14,952 nucleotides of DNA. Source: Altererythrobacter sp. (GTDB lineage: Bacteria > Pseudomonadota > Alphaproteobacteria > Sphingomonadales > Sphingomonadaceae). The stretch spans positions 1 through 14,952 of the forward strand of contig JALZVZ010000203.1 in the NCBI GenBank assembly GCA_023299945.1, given 5' to 3'. Positions 6,552-14,827 of the stretch are shown here, one piece after another. A program made the position numbers and the translations under genes. How positions within the stretch are numbered: position 1 is the stretch's first letter; the number at the start of each line of letters is the position of its first letter. Below the pieces are notes generated by a model. It did no database searches and was not told the origin of the DNA. It saw nothing but the letters and a program-made list of their open reading frames with translations.

Positions 6552-6912
6552 TCTAGTGCCACTTGTTGATCAGTAGTTCGCCCGCGAACACGAAATGGTT
6601 ACAGCAGCTGCCCTTCCATCAGGCTGTGATGGGAGTTACCCAAATTTGCTCAGACGCTAGTGGAACCTAACTTCGGTAGTGGTGCGAGAGGAGTGTTTGA
6701 ATTCCAACCCTCTGGCCCATCCCGTATCGGGCATCTTGGGGTTTGCTACGGCGAAATCAGTCAATGGGTCTGAGGCGACCAGTCTGCAATCGGCCCAGTT
6801 GCAGACATTCAGCAAGGTCCAACTAACAAACCCGTCTTTAAGTGAGTTTCCGTTGGTCGAGCCGCGACCCACACGATTCCCAAACTGCGCAGTGATTAAA
6901 AATTGACAGTTT

Positions 6913-6946
6913 CCTAGCGAAATCGCTTTGGTCCAATAGCAATTGC
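6913..6946. repeat. Degenerate intergenic repeat, copy matching 13341-13374
   Basis: The stretch beginning CCTAGCGAAA and containing CTTTGGTCCAA matches 13341-13374 at 28 of 34 positions without gaps, by eye. Both lie outside genes. A second shared word, CGGCCCAGTTGCAGA, occurs at 6791-6805 and inverted at 13306-13320. Confidence 0.55.
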
Positions 6947-7148
6947 CAAACTGACCTGCACTATACCTCAATGACCCATGGATGAGCGAAGCGCCCCATG
7001 TCTGAAATCGTCCGCTCTCGAGGCGCCCTTTGAAGTGTGAAATTAGGGTCAGAAGCGGAAGTTTATCAGCCTTAAAACTGACAGACCATTCTTTGCAAAT
7101 CGATGATCGAAATACGATTGACACTGCGAAACTGCGCACATAAACGGC

Positions 7149-7165
7149 ATGTAATAACGTTACAT
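7149..7165. promoter_or_regulatory. Palindromic operator, Zur-box-like
   Basis: ATGTAATAACGTTACAT has six-base inverted arms (ATGTAA / TTACAT) around five bases, and ends nine bases before the MerC-like start codon at 7175. Its inner 15 bases agree at 11 positions with the commonly cited Zur-type pattern TGTTATAATATAACA. Zur represses zinc-uptake genes when zinc is ample, and a TonB receptor with ABC genes downstream fits. An unrelated regulator with a similar palindrome cannot be excluded. Confidence 0.5.
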
Positions 7166-7174
7166 AGAGTCTCC

Positions 7175-7531
7175 ATGCCATCAATCGCCAATTTTGACCG
7201 CGCAGCCGCTGCGCTCAGCATCACATGCGTTGTGCATTGCGTCGCGGTGCCCGTCATCGCAGTCAGTGCTCCATTTTTGGCGGTGCTATCTGGAAATGAA
7301 TGGGTGCATTGGATGCTCGCGCTACTTTCCATAGCCGCCTCATCGGCAGTGATCGCCTCTTCCAAAACTGCGCGCAATCCGGGCTTTCTGGTGCCGGTCT
7401 TACTTGGTCTAGCTCTGATCTCCTCAGGTCTCTTCGCCGAGAATTTTGGCATTGATGAAGGCCTCCCGACCACCATTGGCGGCTTCCTGATCGCTGCAGC
7501 GCATCTTCACAGACTTTTCAAACATTCCTGA
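7175..7531 (+). CDS. MerC-domain inner-membrane protein
   Basis: A 118-residue protein starting at the ATG at 7175; the frame is open upstream to 7103, but the extra residues are charged and would cover the palindrome. It carries C-V-V-H-C (Cys18, His21, Cys22), the metal-binding signature of MerC-type proteins, within the first of about four hydrophobic segments (about 10-32, 38-57, 66-82, 90-108). The C terminus is His-containing (A-A-H-L-H-R-L-F-K-H). MerC proteins were described in mercury resistance, but no other mer gene is present, and chromosomal homologues without mer genes are common. The TonB receptor ATG follows 19 bases after its stop, and a candidate Zur box precedes it, so a role with zinc or another divalent metal is more likely than mercury (inference). 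Confidence 0.82.
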   Translation: MPSIANFDRAAAALSITCVVHCVAVPVIAVSAPFLAVLSGNEWVHWMLALLSIAASSAVIASSKTARNPGFLVPVLLGLALISSGLFAENFGIDEGLPTTIGGFLIAAAHLHRLFKHS

Positions 7532-7550
7532 ATTGGACGGATACACAAAT

Positions 7551-9725
7551 ATGACAAAATTACGCCTCGCTCTTTCGACTTCGGGTCTCGCGATTGTTGC
7601 GCTTGGCGCTGCCCCTGCTTTGGCGCAGAATGCCAGTGCAAATGATGAAGCAGCCACCACCGGCAATGAGATTATCGTAACCGAGCGCCGCGCCTATCGT
7701 GGTAATTTTGAAGAGGTGGAAATTCCTCAGGCGAACCAAACGCTTGATGCAGCAATTCTGCAGGATATCAATGCATTGGATCTCAATACAGCTTTGGATT
7801 TGTCGGCTTCTGTTTCTCGGCAAAACAATTTTGGCGGATTGTGGAACAGCTTCTCGATCCGAGGCTTTTCGGGCGACATCAACTTGCCAAGCAGCTTTCT
7901 CGTTAATGGCTTTAACGCTGGGCGCGGCTTTGGCGGCCCGCGTGATATTTCGGGAATTGAGGCTATTGAAGTTCTCAAGGGCCCACGCTCTGCGGTCTAT
8001 GGACGCGGTGAGCCAGGCGGCACAATCAATTTGATCACCAAACGTCCGCAAATGGAGACATCGGGCTATGTGCAGCTTCAGGGCGGCTCGTTCGATTTTT
8101 ATCGCGGCGATGTCGATCTACAGACCACTGTAGGTGACAATGTTGGCGTGCGTGTCGCAGGATTTTACGAGGATGCAGGCAGTTTCCGCGAGGGCAAAGA
8201 AACCAAGAAATTCGGATTCTACCCATCGGTTCGCGCCGATTTGGGCGACAGTTCGACCCTCACCTATGAGCTGGAATATACAAACCAAGAATTGCCGCAG
8301 GATCGCGGCGTCATTTTCTCAGAACAGTTCGGGTTCTCACCAATTGAGCTTTTCACAGGCGAACCCGATGCGCTCGTTGATATTGAAGTCCTAGGTCATC
8401 AGTTAGAGTTCCAGCACGACTTTGACGGTGATTGGGGTATCCTCGTCGGTGCTGGATACCGAGAAACGTCTCTGATCGGGGACGCTTATGAGAATAATTT
8501 CGGCAGCCGTCAGCCCTATTTGGTCGATGGCGAGACGATTTCGCGCTTCTTCCGTTTCCGCGATTATGAGGCAGACTATTTGGCTCTACGCGCCGAAGTG
8601 AATGGAGAGTTCGACACTGGCGGCATTCGTCACCGTGTTATTTTCGGTGTGGATTATGATGAGTTTGATAATGATCAAGTGGCAAACCGTTTTCGCCAGG
8701 CCGGTATTAACGGGGCGGCCAGCAGCACTCTTGATCCAGAGGTTTATTTGCTGCTCGATGTAGACAACCCGCAATATGGCATATTCCCGCGGCCGGATGC
8801 TGCCGCTCAGATTGATCGGTTGGAAAAAACTGGTGGGTTTGGGCTCTATATTCAAGATCAGATTGACCTAACCGACCGGCTTCAAGTGCGTTTTGGCGGA
8901 CGCTTTGACGATTTTGATCAAGAGCTCATTAACCGCCGCAGCGACCCTGCTGCTGTGAGTGAATCTTCCAATTCCGCTTTCTCGCCGCAAGCGGGCCTTC
9001 TCTACCGCGCGACCGATGGCATCAGCTTATATGCGTCCTATGGCGAAGGCATTCGCCAATTGTCCGGCGCTGATTTCGAAGGAAATTCGTTTGATGCTAA
9101 CAAATCGACCTCGTTCGAAGCAGGCATCAAGCTTGACCTTGCGGCCGTTTTCCCAGGCGTTCAGGGTTCAGCCTCTGCAACCGTATTTGACGTCGATCAG
9201 AGCAATATTCTCATCTTCGATAGCCGCCCAGAGGCTGCCGGTGAGTTGATCCCAGCAGGTGAGGCGCGCAGCCGCGGCCTCGAATTGGATGCTAATGCCA
9301 GCTTTGATAGCGGCCTGCGTCTTTGGCTTTCTTACGCCTACACCGATGCGGAATACACCAATAGCGGGACGGACTCCGCGACCTTCACGACCTTTGATGC
9401 CGGCGAACCACTGATCAATTCTCCTGATCATCAGTTGAGTGTGCAAGCATCTCAGAGCTTTGAAATCGCAAATGTTGGCGCGCAGATTGGCGGCGGTCTT
9501 TTGTATGTGGGCGAAAGAAACGGTGAAGTCGGGGCTGATTTTGATTTGCCAGATTACACGACTGTACGCTTGTTCGGTCAGATTGAGCCTGTAGAAAACA
9601 TTGCGATCAGGCTCGATGTCGATAATCTGTTCGATGAGACATTTTTCACGGACTCTTTTGCTAGTGTTTGGGTGCAGCCTGGTGCGCCTAGGACATTCCG
9701 CGTTTCAGCGCGGTATAGCTTTTAA
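7551..9725 (+). CDS. TonB-dependent outer-membrane receptor (metal or metallophore)
   Basis: A 724-residue receptor. I start at the ATG at 7551; a TTG six codons upstream is less likely. Residues 1-25 form a signal peptide (A-L-A | Q). A TonB box E-I-I-V-T lies at about 40-44. The plug domain follows, with S-I-R-G-F near 102, V-L-K-G-P-R-S-A-V-Y-G-R-G near 141-153 and G-G-T-I-N-L-I-T-K-R-P, the usual end of the plug. The rest is a 22-strand-type barrel ending R-Y-S-F with a terminal Phe. The plug resembles siderophore-type receptors, but that does not fix the ligand. It lies between a MerC-like gene and an ABC system (next ATG 17 bases after its stop). With the Zur-like operator, a zinc or zinc-chelate ligand is proposed; an iron siderophore or other metallophore is the alternative. 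Confidence 0.9.
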   Translation: MTKLRLALSTSGLAIVALGAAPALAQNASANDEAATTGNEIIVTERRAYRGNFEEVEIPQANQTLDAAILQDINALDLNTALDLSASVSRQNNFGGLWNSFSIRGFSGDINLPSSFLVNGFNAGRGFGGPRDISGIEAIEVLKGPRSAVYGRGEPGGTINLITKRPQMETSGYVQLQGGSFDFYRGDVDLQTTVGDNVGVRVAGFYEDAGSFREGKETKKFGFYPSVRADLGDSSTLTYELEYTNQELPQDRGVIFSEQFGFSPIELFTGEPDALVDIEVLGHQLEFQHDFDGDWGILVGAGYRETSLIGDAYENNFGSRQPYLVDGETISRFFRFRDYEADYLALRAEVNGEFDTGGIRHRVIFGVDYDEFDNDQVANRFRQAGINGAASSTLDPEVYLLLDVDNPQYGIFPRPDAAAQIDRLEKTGGFGLYIQDQIDLTDRLQVRFGGRFDDFDQELINRRSDPAAVSESSNSAFSPQAGLLYRATDGISLYASYGEGIRQLSGADFEGNSFDANKSTSFEAGIKLDLAAVFPGVQGSASATVFDVDQSNILIFDSRPEAAGELIPAGEARSRGLELDANASFDSGLRLWLSYAYTDAEYTNSGTDSATFTTFDAGEPLINSPDHQLSVQASQSFEIANVGAQIGGGLLYVGERNGEVGADFDLPDYTTVRLFGQIEPVENIAIRLDVDNLFDETFFTDSFASVWVQPGAPRTFRVSARYSF

Positions 9726-9742
9726 CGAAAAGGCATGGTTCA

Positions 9743-10462
9743 ATGACCTCTCCATTGGAAGCCCGCTCGCTTTCGCTCATTCGTGAAGGCAATGACGTTC
9801 TTGACGGGGTTTCCTTCACGGTCGCGCAGGGCGAAATATTCGCTCTGCTGGGCGGTAATGGCGCGGGCAAATCCAGCACGCTTCTCACCTTTCTGGGGTT
9901 TCTGGAACCCTCGGACGGAGACGTGCTAGTTCATGGGGAAAATGTTGGCAGCGATATTGCTGCGGCGCGGTCTGCCATTGCCTATTTGCCAGAGGCCGCA
10001 TCACTCTATGGCCATATGACAGCTTACGAGAACTTGGACTATTTTCTCGATCTGGCGGGCAAATCAGCTGGGCGCAGCGACATTGATGCTGCGCTCGACC
10101 GTGTGGCTTTACCAGACGAAGCGCGGACACGGCGTTTGCAATCCTATTCTAAGGGTATGCGGCAAAAGACTGCTATCGCTCTAGCGCTATTGCGCGAAAC
10201 GCCCATTTTGCTCCTGGACGAGCCCACTTCTGGGCTTGATCCGGTTGCAATTGATGAGTTTCATGATTTGGTCACGGCGCTGGCAAAGGGCGGTCAGACA
10301 ATCCTGATGGTGACTCATGATGTCTATGGCGCATGTCAGGTTGCAGACCGCATTGGATTGCTGCGAGGCGGACAGCTTGTTGGCAGCTTCACGGCTGAGA
10401 ATGGCGAGCGGATTGATACCGAAACCGTCCATGCAGCGTTTGCGCAGCGCCAGTCAGCATGA
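9743..10462 (+). CDS. ABC transporter ATP-binding protein (ABC-2 / DUF3526 type)
   Basis: A 239-residue cytoplasmic ATPase subunit. Walker A is G-G-N-G-A-G-K-S (37-44). The Q-loop region reads L-P-E near 82-84 with Glu where Gln is usual, common in ABC-2-type ATPases. The signature is Y-S-K-G-M-R-Q (135-141), Walker B is I-L-L-L-D-E (155-160) followed by P-T-S-G-L-D, and the switch histidine is His192 (T-H-D). All key residues are present, so it should hydrolyse ATP. Its TGA overlaps the ATG of the first permease (ATGA), so the subunits are translationally coupled. This class is better known for export or for maturation of surface and copper proteins than for import, which is odd beside a TonB receptor. 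Confidence 0.92.
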   Translation: MTSPLEARSLSLIREGNDVLDGVSFTVAQGEIFALLGGNGAGKSSTLLTFLGFLEPSDGDVLVHGENVGSDIAAARSAIAYLPEAASLYGHMTAYENLDYFLDLAGKSAGRSDIDAALDRVALPDEARTRRLQSYSKGMRQKTAIALALLRETPILLLDEPTSGLDPVAIDEFHDLVTALAKGGQTILMVTHDVYGACQVADRIGLLRGGQLVGSFTAENGERIDTETVHAAFAQRQSA

Positions 10463-11895
10463 GCTCCGCAATTCGTATAGCGCGCGAGGAATGGCGCCTT
10501 TGGCTGCGTTCTAAAGTCGTGATTGCCGCTGCATTGATTATCGCAGTGCTGCTGGCAGCAACCAGCTTTTTGACCGCGGGCCGCGTGGTCGATGAGCAAT
10601 CGCAGCGCTTGGATAAGCAAGTGGCCGCCGAGGAAGCCTTCTTTTCACAGCCTGATCGCCACCCTCACCGGATGGTTCATTACGGCCATTATGCCTTCCG
10701 CCCACCGCCGCCTCTCGCCGCATTTGAACCCGGCGTTGATGCGGTTACCGGCCAATCCATTTTCCTTGAAGGGCACAGGCAGAACACAGCAATGTTCGCC
10801 GATACAAAGGCGAGCGCTGACTTAGGCGGATTTGCAACGCTTTCGCCTGCAAACCTATATCAGCTTCTCTTGCCGCTATTGCTGATTGTCCTTGGCCATG
10901 CACTGTTCTTGCGAGAGCGGGAGAGCGGAACTTTGGCGGTATTGCTTGCACAAGGGCAGTCCGGCGTGAAGCTGGCAATGGGCAAAGGGCTTGCTCTGCT
11001 CTCCGTCATCGCAGCGCTTATGATTCCGCTGGTTGCAGTGGCTATATATTCAATCAGCCTCGGCGAAAGCGCGATGGCCGCGTCGTCTCTGGTGTTCAGC
11101 TATTTCATCTATCTCTGCATTTGGGGCGCTCTTGTTCTTGCCGCATCGATCATCCTCAAACAGCGCGCCGTATCGCTTGGAGTGCTCGTTTTTGTCTGGC
11201 TGTTTGCCGCGCTTATCGTGCCGCGTTTCGCGATCAATGCTAGTAGCGCGGCCATTGATGCGCCGGGCAAGATTGAAAGCGATCTGATAATGCTCGCAGA
11301 GCAGCGCAAACTTGGCGATGGCCACAATGCCGCCGACCCCGCGTTCCAGCGCCTCCAAGCGCAAGTGTTGGAGCAATATGAGGCAGAAACGATCGAAGAG
11401 TTACCGATCAATTGGCGCGGGATTGTCGCATCCTATTCGGAAGCAGAATTGACCGACCTGCTCAATGAACATGCTGAAAACCGCATGGGCCTTGAGGCCA
11501 GTCAATCCCGCATGTTTGATCTGTTCGGCGTGATATCGCCCACCATTTCCATTGGTTCTGTATCGCGGACATTGTCTGGAACAGATTTGGCGACGCACCA
11601 TCGGTTCCTGCGCGAAAGTGAGACTTTGCGGTTCAATTTCGTGCAAGCGGTAAATCAAGTGCATGTTGAAGATCTCGACTACGCGAGAGATTTGAACCGC
11701 AATGCCAGTGATGAGGCTGGGCAATTGGCGCGGGTCAGTGCGGATAGTTGGAAAGTGCTCGAGGAATTTCGTTTCGTATCGGACGCCAGCGGCGACCGCT
11801 TGAGCAGAGCAGCCTTATCATTGGGCGTAATGATCGCTTGGCTGCTGGCGTCGGTCTCCATTGTCTTTCTGGCTGCAAGAAGGGTGCGGATGTGA
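10459..11895 (+). CDS. ABC-2 type permease 1, DUF3526 family
   Basis: A 478-residue membrane protein. A first membrane helix at about 19-38 is followed by a large periplasmic loop with a His-rich stretch (H68, H70, H74, H77 in R-H-P-H-R-M-V-H-Y-G-H-Y), the Pro-rich R-P-P-P-P-L, and the family pattern E-P-G-V-D ... G-Q-S-I-F-L-E-G-H-R-Q-N. Helices follow at about 134-151 (then E-R-E-S-G-T-L), 178-199, 207-231 and 237-257, then a second long extracytoplasmic region and a last helix near 450-472. These are hallmarks of DUF3526 permeases. The clustered histidines could bind metal, but the H-Y-G-x-Y-A-F core is a family feature. It overlaps the ATPase gene by four bases and the second permease by one base (TGATG). 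Confidence 0.88.
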   Translation: MSSAIRIAREEWRLWLRSKVVIAAALIIAVLLAATSFLTAGRVVDEQSQRLDKQVAAEEAFFSQPDRHPHRMVHYGHYAFRPPPPLAAFEPGVDAVTGQSIFLEGHRQNTAMFADTKASADLGGFATLSPANLYQLLLPLLLIVLGHALFLRERESGTLAVLLAQGQSGVKLAMGKGLALLSVIAALMIPLVAVAIYSISLGESAMAASSLVFSYFIYLCIWGALVLAASIILKQRAVSLGVLVFVWLFAALIVPRFAINASSAAIDAPGKIESDLIMLAEQRKLGDGHNAADPAFQRLQAQVLEQYEAETIEELPINWRGIVASYSEAELTDLLNEHAENRMGLEASQSRMFDLFGVISPTISIGSVSRTLSGTDLATHHRFLRESETLRFNFVQAVNQVHVEDLDYARDLNRNASDEAGQLARVSADSWKVLEEFRFVSDASGDRLSRAALSLGVMIAWLLASVSIVFLAARRVRM

Positions 11896-13166
11896 TGCTA
11901 AGCAATCTGGCTCGCGAGACCCGTTTTCTTGCCAAGGATCGCGGCGCTTTATTCTGGTTGGCGCTCGCGCTTACTTTGTCTGTAATTGCCGTTTCCTTCG
12001 GTGTTGCCGAGGTGCGCGAACAGCGCAGCACCATTGCGACTCTAACCAAGGAAGACGCAGCTGATCGTCAAAATGCCTTGAAGACACAGGAAGATTGGGG
12101 CGGCGCGGCCTATTATGCGCTCCATTTCACCTATGCCCCGCCATCAGACTTTGCTTTTGCCGCCATGGGACAGCGCGATAGCAGCCCGTGGAAGCACCGG
12201 ATCAAAATGCTCGCGCTAGAAGGTCAAATTCATGAAGCGGATACGCGCAATGCGGACTTTGGATTGGTGGGGCGGTTTGACTTTGCCTTTCTAGCAGCCT
12301 GTGTCGCGCCTTTGCTTTTGATCCTGCTCCTCTATGATTTGCGCGCCTCGGAACGGACTGCAAGACGCCATGATTTGCTCGTCGCAACCGCTGGATCATC
12401 CTCGCGATTGTGGTTTCCAAGAGCGTTCGTGCGTGTCGCGGCGCTTGCGCTATTATTGCTCATCCCCTTGTGGATAGCGGCCATCATGCAAGGCACATCC
12501 TTCGTCATCACCGCGCAAGCAAGCATGATATTGGTTGGCGCATTGCTTGTGTGGTGGGTCATCACTGAATTGATCAGCCGGATCGATGCTTTGCCATCCA
12601 TATTGCTGACATCAATGATCGGTGTTTGGCTGGCTTTGGCGATCCTCATGCCAGCCATTTCTAAAGCGGCAATCGATGCGAATAACCCTGTGCCTGATGG
12701 CGGCGAGATTTTGCTGCTCCAGCGCGAAACAGTGAATGATGCTTGGGATTTGCCCAAGGACGACACGATGCTTCCATTCGCTGCGCTGTACCCTGAATTG
12801 AGTGACCATGTGCAAATCGACGAGGGGTTTGAGTGGAAATGGTATTACGCCTTCCAGCAGATGGGTGATGAAAAGGCCTCCCCTCTTTCTCAGCAATATC
12901 GCGGTGCGCGGCTCGCGCGCGACAGGCAGGCAGGGTTGGTGTCTTATTTGTCGCCCGCGTCTTTTGTGGAACGCGGTTTTGAGCGTTTGGCAGGCACGGA
13001 TGCCGCCTCAATGATCGCTTATGAGGATAATGTGCGCAATTTTCATGCAGGCTTGCGCGCGTTTCATTATCCGCTGATGTTCCCCGAAGTGCCTTATGAT
13101 GCGGCGCTTTTGAATGATCTGCCGATTTATGATCCAAATCCGTCTTCGCACGATCCGTCACCATAG
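11895..13166 (+). CDS. ABC-2 type permease 2, DUF3526 family
   Basis: A 423-residue membrane protein. I start at the ATG at 11895, whose first base is the last base of the previous stop (TGATG); the frame is open upstream to 11748, but that would lie inside permease 1. The first helix is at about 19-37, then a periplasmic loop with Y-Y-A-L-H-F-T-Y-A-P-P, parallel to the H-Y-G-H-Y-A-F-R-P-P-P of permease 1 but without the histidine cluster. Helices follow at about 130-147, 178-197, 207-229 and 234-254, then a long hydrophilic tail ending in a Pro/Asp-rich segment with no final helix, unlike permease 1. The pair probably forms an asymmetric heterodimer with the ATPase at 9743-10462. The substrate is unknown; context suggests metal acquisition. 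Confidence 0.87.
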   Translation: MLSNLARETRFLAKDRGALFWLALALTLSVIAVSFGVAEVREQRSTIATLTKEDAADRQNALKTQEDWGGAAYYALHFTYAPPSDFAFAAMGQRDSSPWKHRIKMLALEGQIHEADTRNADFGLVGRFDFAFLAACVAPLLLILLLYDLRASERTARRHDLLVATAGSSSRLWFPRAFVRVAALALLLLIPLWIAAIMQGTSFVITAQASMILVGALLVWWVITELISRIDALPSILLTSMIGVWLALAILMPAISKAAIDANNPVPDGGEILLLQRETVNDAWDLPKDDTMLPFAALYPELSDHVQIDEGFEWKWYYAFQQMGDEKASPLSQQYRGARLARDRQAGLVSYLSPASFVERGFERLAGTDAASMIAYEDNVRNFHAGLRAFHYPLMFPEVPYDAALLNDLPIYDPNPSSHDPSP

Positions 13167-13402
13167 GGCATTACCAGGTTTTACTAACCCAATTGCTTCG
13201 CATCAAATTGGCCGCCGTAAAGAAAAGCATGCTGGGTACCCCGGTATTTGGGATAACTCGTGATTATGCGCGCCCGCCGATGGCGTTTGGGCAGCAAGCG
13301 AACTTTCTGCAACTGGGCCGTGATGGCAGCTTCGAAGGGCCCTAGCGAAAGGACTTTGGTCCAAAAGAAACTGCTCGGGGACCTAAGAGTTTGAAGCCGA
13401 AG
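13167..13402. other. Non-coding gap between convergent operons with repeat copy
   Basis: These 236 bases separate the second permease from the convergent response-regulator gene. I see no gene. CCAATT (13189-13194) and AATTGG (13206-13211) form a weak inverted repeat without a T-run, so no terminator is called. Segments 13306-13320 and 13341-13374 match parts of the gap at 6552-7174. Confidence 0.5.
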
Positions 13403-14827
13403 TTAGGCGGCGCCCCAGCGTTCCAATTTTCGATATATGGTCGATGGGCTTACATCCAATTGCCGCGCGGCCTTGCAAATGTTGCCGGCACTTTGCGAAA
13501 TGGCTTGTTCAATTGCCATTCGCTCTATCTGTTCCAAAGTCATACCAGTAAAGTCTGCCGCAGCTGGGTTCGAATTTTGAGCCGGCGGCCAATTCTCTGA
13601 CGCAGTCGGCGGCACAATGGCGCCTGATGCGACGGGCTCATTTGCGACAGGAACGAGCCTTGAACTGGTTAGATCGATCTTTGTCCCACTAGCAGTGACG
13701 ATCGCACGGCGCAGGGAATTCTGCAGTTCACGCACGTTTCCTGGCCAAGAGTGTTGGGTCAGGAATGCTTCGCTTTGGGCAGTAAAGCCCTTCATTTCGC
13801 GCTGCTCTTCTTTCGCAATTCGGTTTGCCAATTCCTTGGCGATCAGAACAACATCCTCGCCGCGGTCCCTCAAGGGAGGCAGGGAAAGTGGTATGACATT
13901 CAGCCGATAAAACAAATCTTCACGGAACCTGCCGGCTGAAACCTCAAGCTCAGGATCACGATTGGTCGCGCATATTATACGAACATCGACCGGTTCGGCT
14001 GCGGATGAACCAACACGCTGAATCATTTCTGTCTGCAAAAAGCGCAGCAATTTCACCTGTAGCTTAAGGTCCATCTCGCAAATTTCATCGAGAAATAGAG
14101 TGCCTCCATCTGCGGCTTTGGCTGCACCAATGCGGTTTTCTACCGCTCCTGTGAAAGCGCCTTTCACATGACCGAACAATTCAGATTCGAGCAGGTTTTC
14201 CGGGATCGCCCCGCAATTGATGGCCACGAATGGGCCTTTGCTGCGCTTACTCGTGGCGTGAAGCGCCTCAGCTGTGACTTCCTTCCCTGTTCCGCTTTCT
14301 CCGGTTACAAAAACCGTTGCCTTTGAATTGGCGACACTTTCGATCGTACGGAACACGATTTGCATCGGCTTTGAACTACCAATGAAACCGTGAAAGTTGT
14401 CATTATTTTCAAAGTCGGTTTTGTCAGGCTCGGTAGCGGCCGTTGCATCTGATTTGCTTCCTTGATCAGCAGCTCGGCTCACGGTTGTTAGCAGCCTTGT
14501 GCCCGAAACCGGCTTCACCAAGAAATCATAAGCGCCCAGCCGCATTGCAGCGATGGCACGGGACAATGAACCGTCTGCTGTCACCACCACAACAGAAGGA
14601 AAGCCATCAGCGTCTTTTAGACTATCAAAGATCGTCAGTCCGTCTCCGTCTGGCAATTGGAGGTCGAGTAAGACAGTATCGAATTCTTGCGAAGCAAGCG
14701 CATTGCGCGCCTCGGCCAAATTTTCACAAAGCGTAACCTCATGCCCCGCCTCTTCCAATTGCGCCGAATAGCCCAAGGCCAGGGACGGGCTATCTTCTAC
14801 GATGAGGACTTTTGCGTTTTCCATCAT
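13403..14827 (-). CDS. Sigma-54-dependent response regulator, LuxO/NtrC-like
   Basis: A 474-residue three-domain regulator. The receiver domain (about 5-122) has acidic E-D at 11-12, phospho-acceptor Asp55 (V-L-L-D-L-Q-L-P-D-G-D-G), Thr83 and Lys105 (F-L-V-K-P). The AAA+ domain has Walker A G-E-S-G-T-G-K-E (about 175-182), an intact G-A-F-T-G-A sigma-54 contact loop (222-227), Walker B T-L-F-L-D-E (about 242-247) followed by I-C-E-M-D as in LuxO-type proteins, and R-E-D-L-F-Y-R-L-N-V. A C-terminal Fis-type helix-turn-helix lies at about 437-470. All residues for phospho-control and sigma-54 activation are present. I start at the ATG at 14827, four bases after AGGA and overlapping the upstream stop (ATGA); the next codon is also ATG. 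Its targets are not visible here; I found no convincing -24/-12 site in the window. Confidence 0.93.
   Translation of the reverse strand: MMENAKVLIVEDSPSLALGYSAQLEEAGHEVTLCENLAEARNALASQEFDTVLLDLQLPDGDGLTIFDSLKDADGFPSVVVVTADGSLSRAIAAMRLGAYDFLVKPVSGTRLLTTVSRAADQGSKSDATAATEPDKTDFENNDNFHGFIGSSKPMQIVFRTIESVANSKATVFVTGESGTGKEVTAEALHATSKRSKGPFVAINCGAIPENLLESELFGHVKGAFTGAVENRIGAAKAADGGTLFLDEICEMDLKLQVKLLRFLQTEMIQRVGSSAAEPVDVRIICATNRDPELEVSAGRFREDLFYRLNVIPLSLPPLRDRGEDVVLIAKELANRIAKEEQREMKGFTAQSEAFLTQHSWPGNVRELQNSLRRAIVTASGTKIDLTSSRLVPVANEPVASGAIVPPTASENWPPAQNSNPAAADFTGMTLEQIERMAIEQAISQSAGNICKAARQLDVSPSTIYRKLERWGAA

Larger units (their letters stand above)
6552..7174. other. 623-base non-coding gap with degenerate repeats and operator
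   Basis: This gap lies between divergent genes. A minus-strand frame at 6657-7184 is open for 175 codons, but its product shows no domain, signal or family resemblance, and it runs over the operator region of the next operon, so I treat it as non-coding. Two segments match other gaps: 6791-6805 equals 13306-13320 in inverted orientation over 15 bases, and 6913-6946 matches 13341-13374 at 28 of 34 bases. The promoters of both flanking operons must lie here; only the palindrome at 7149-7165 stands out. Confidence 0.6.

Noticed and set aside
6657..7184. 175-codon open frame on the minus strand
   Set aside because: No domain, signal peptide or family resemblance; it covers the palindrome and presumed promoter of the MerC operon and contains the degenerate repeat segments.
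7175..7531. Mercury-resistance (mer) operon
   Set aside because: Only a MerC-like protein is present; no MerR, MerT, MerP or MerA in the window, and the neighbours are a TonB receptor and ABC genes.
13189..13211. CCAATT/AATTGG inverted repeat after the ABC operon as a terminator
   Set aside because: Weak AT-rich six-base arms, 11-base loop and no T-run.
13397..13407. 11-base word CCGAAGTTAGG shared with 6666-6676 in inverted orientation
   Set aside because: Too short to separate from chance, and the copy at 13403 overlaps the stop codon of the regulator gene.
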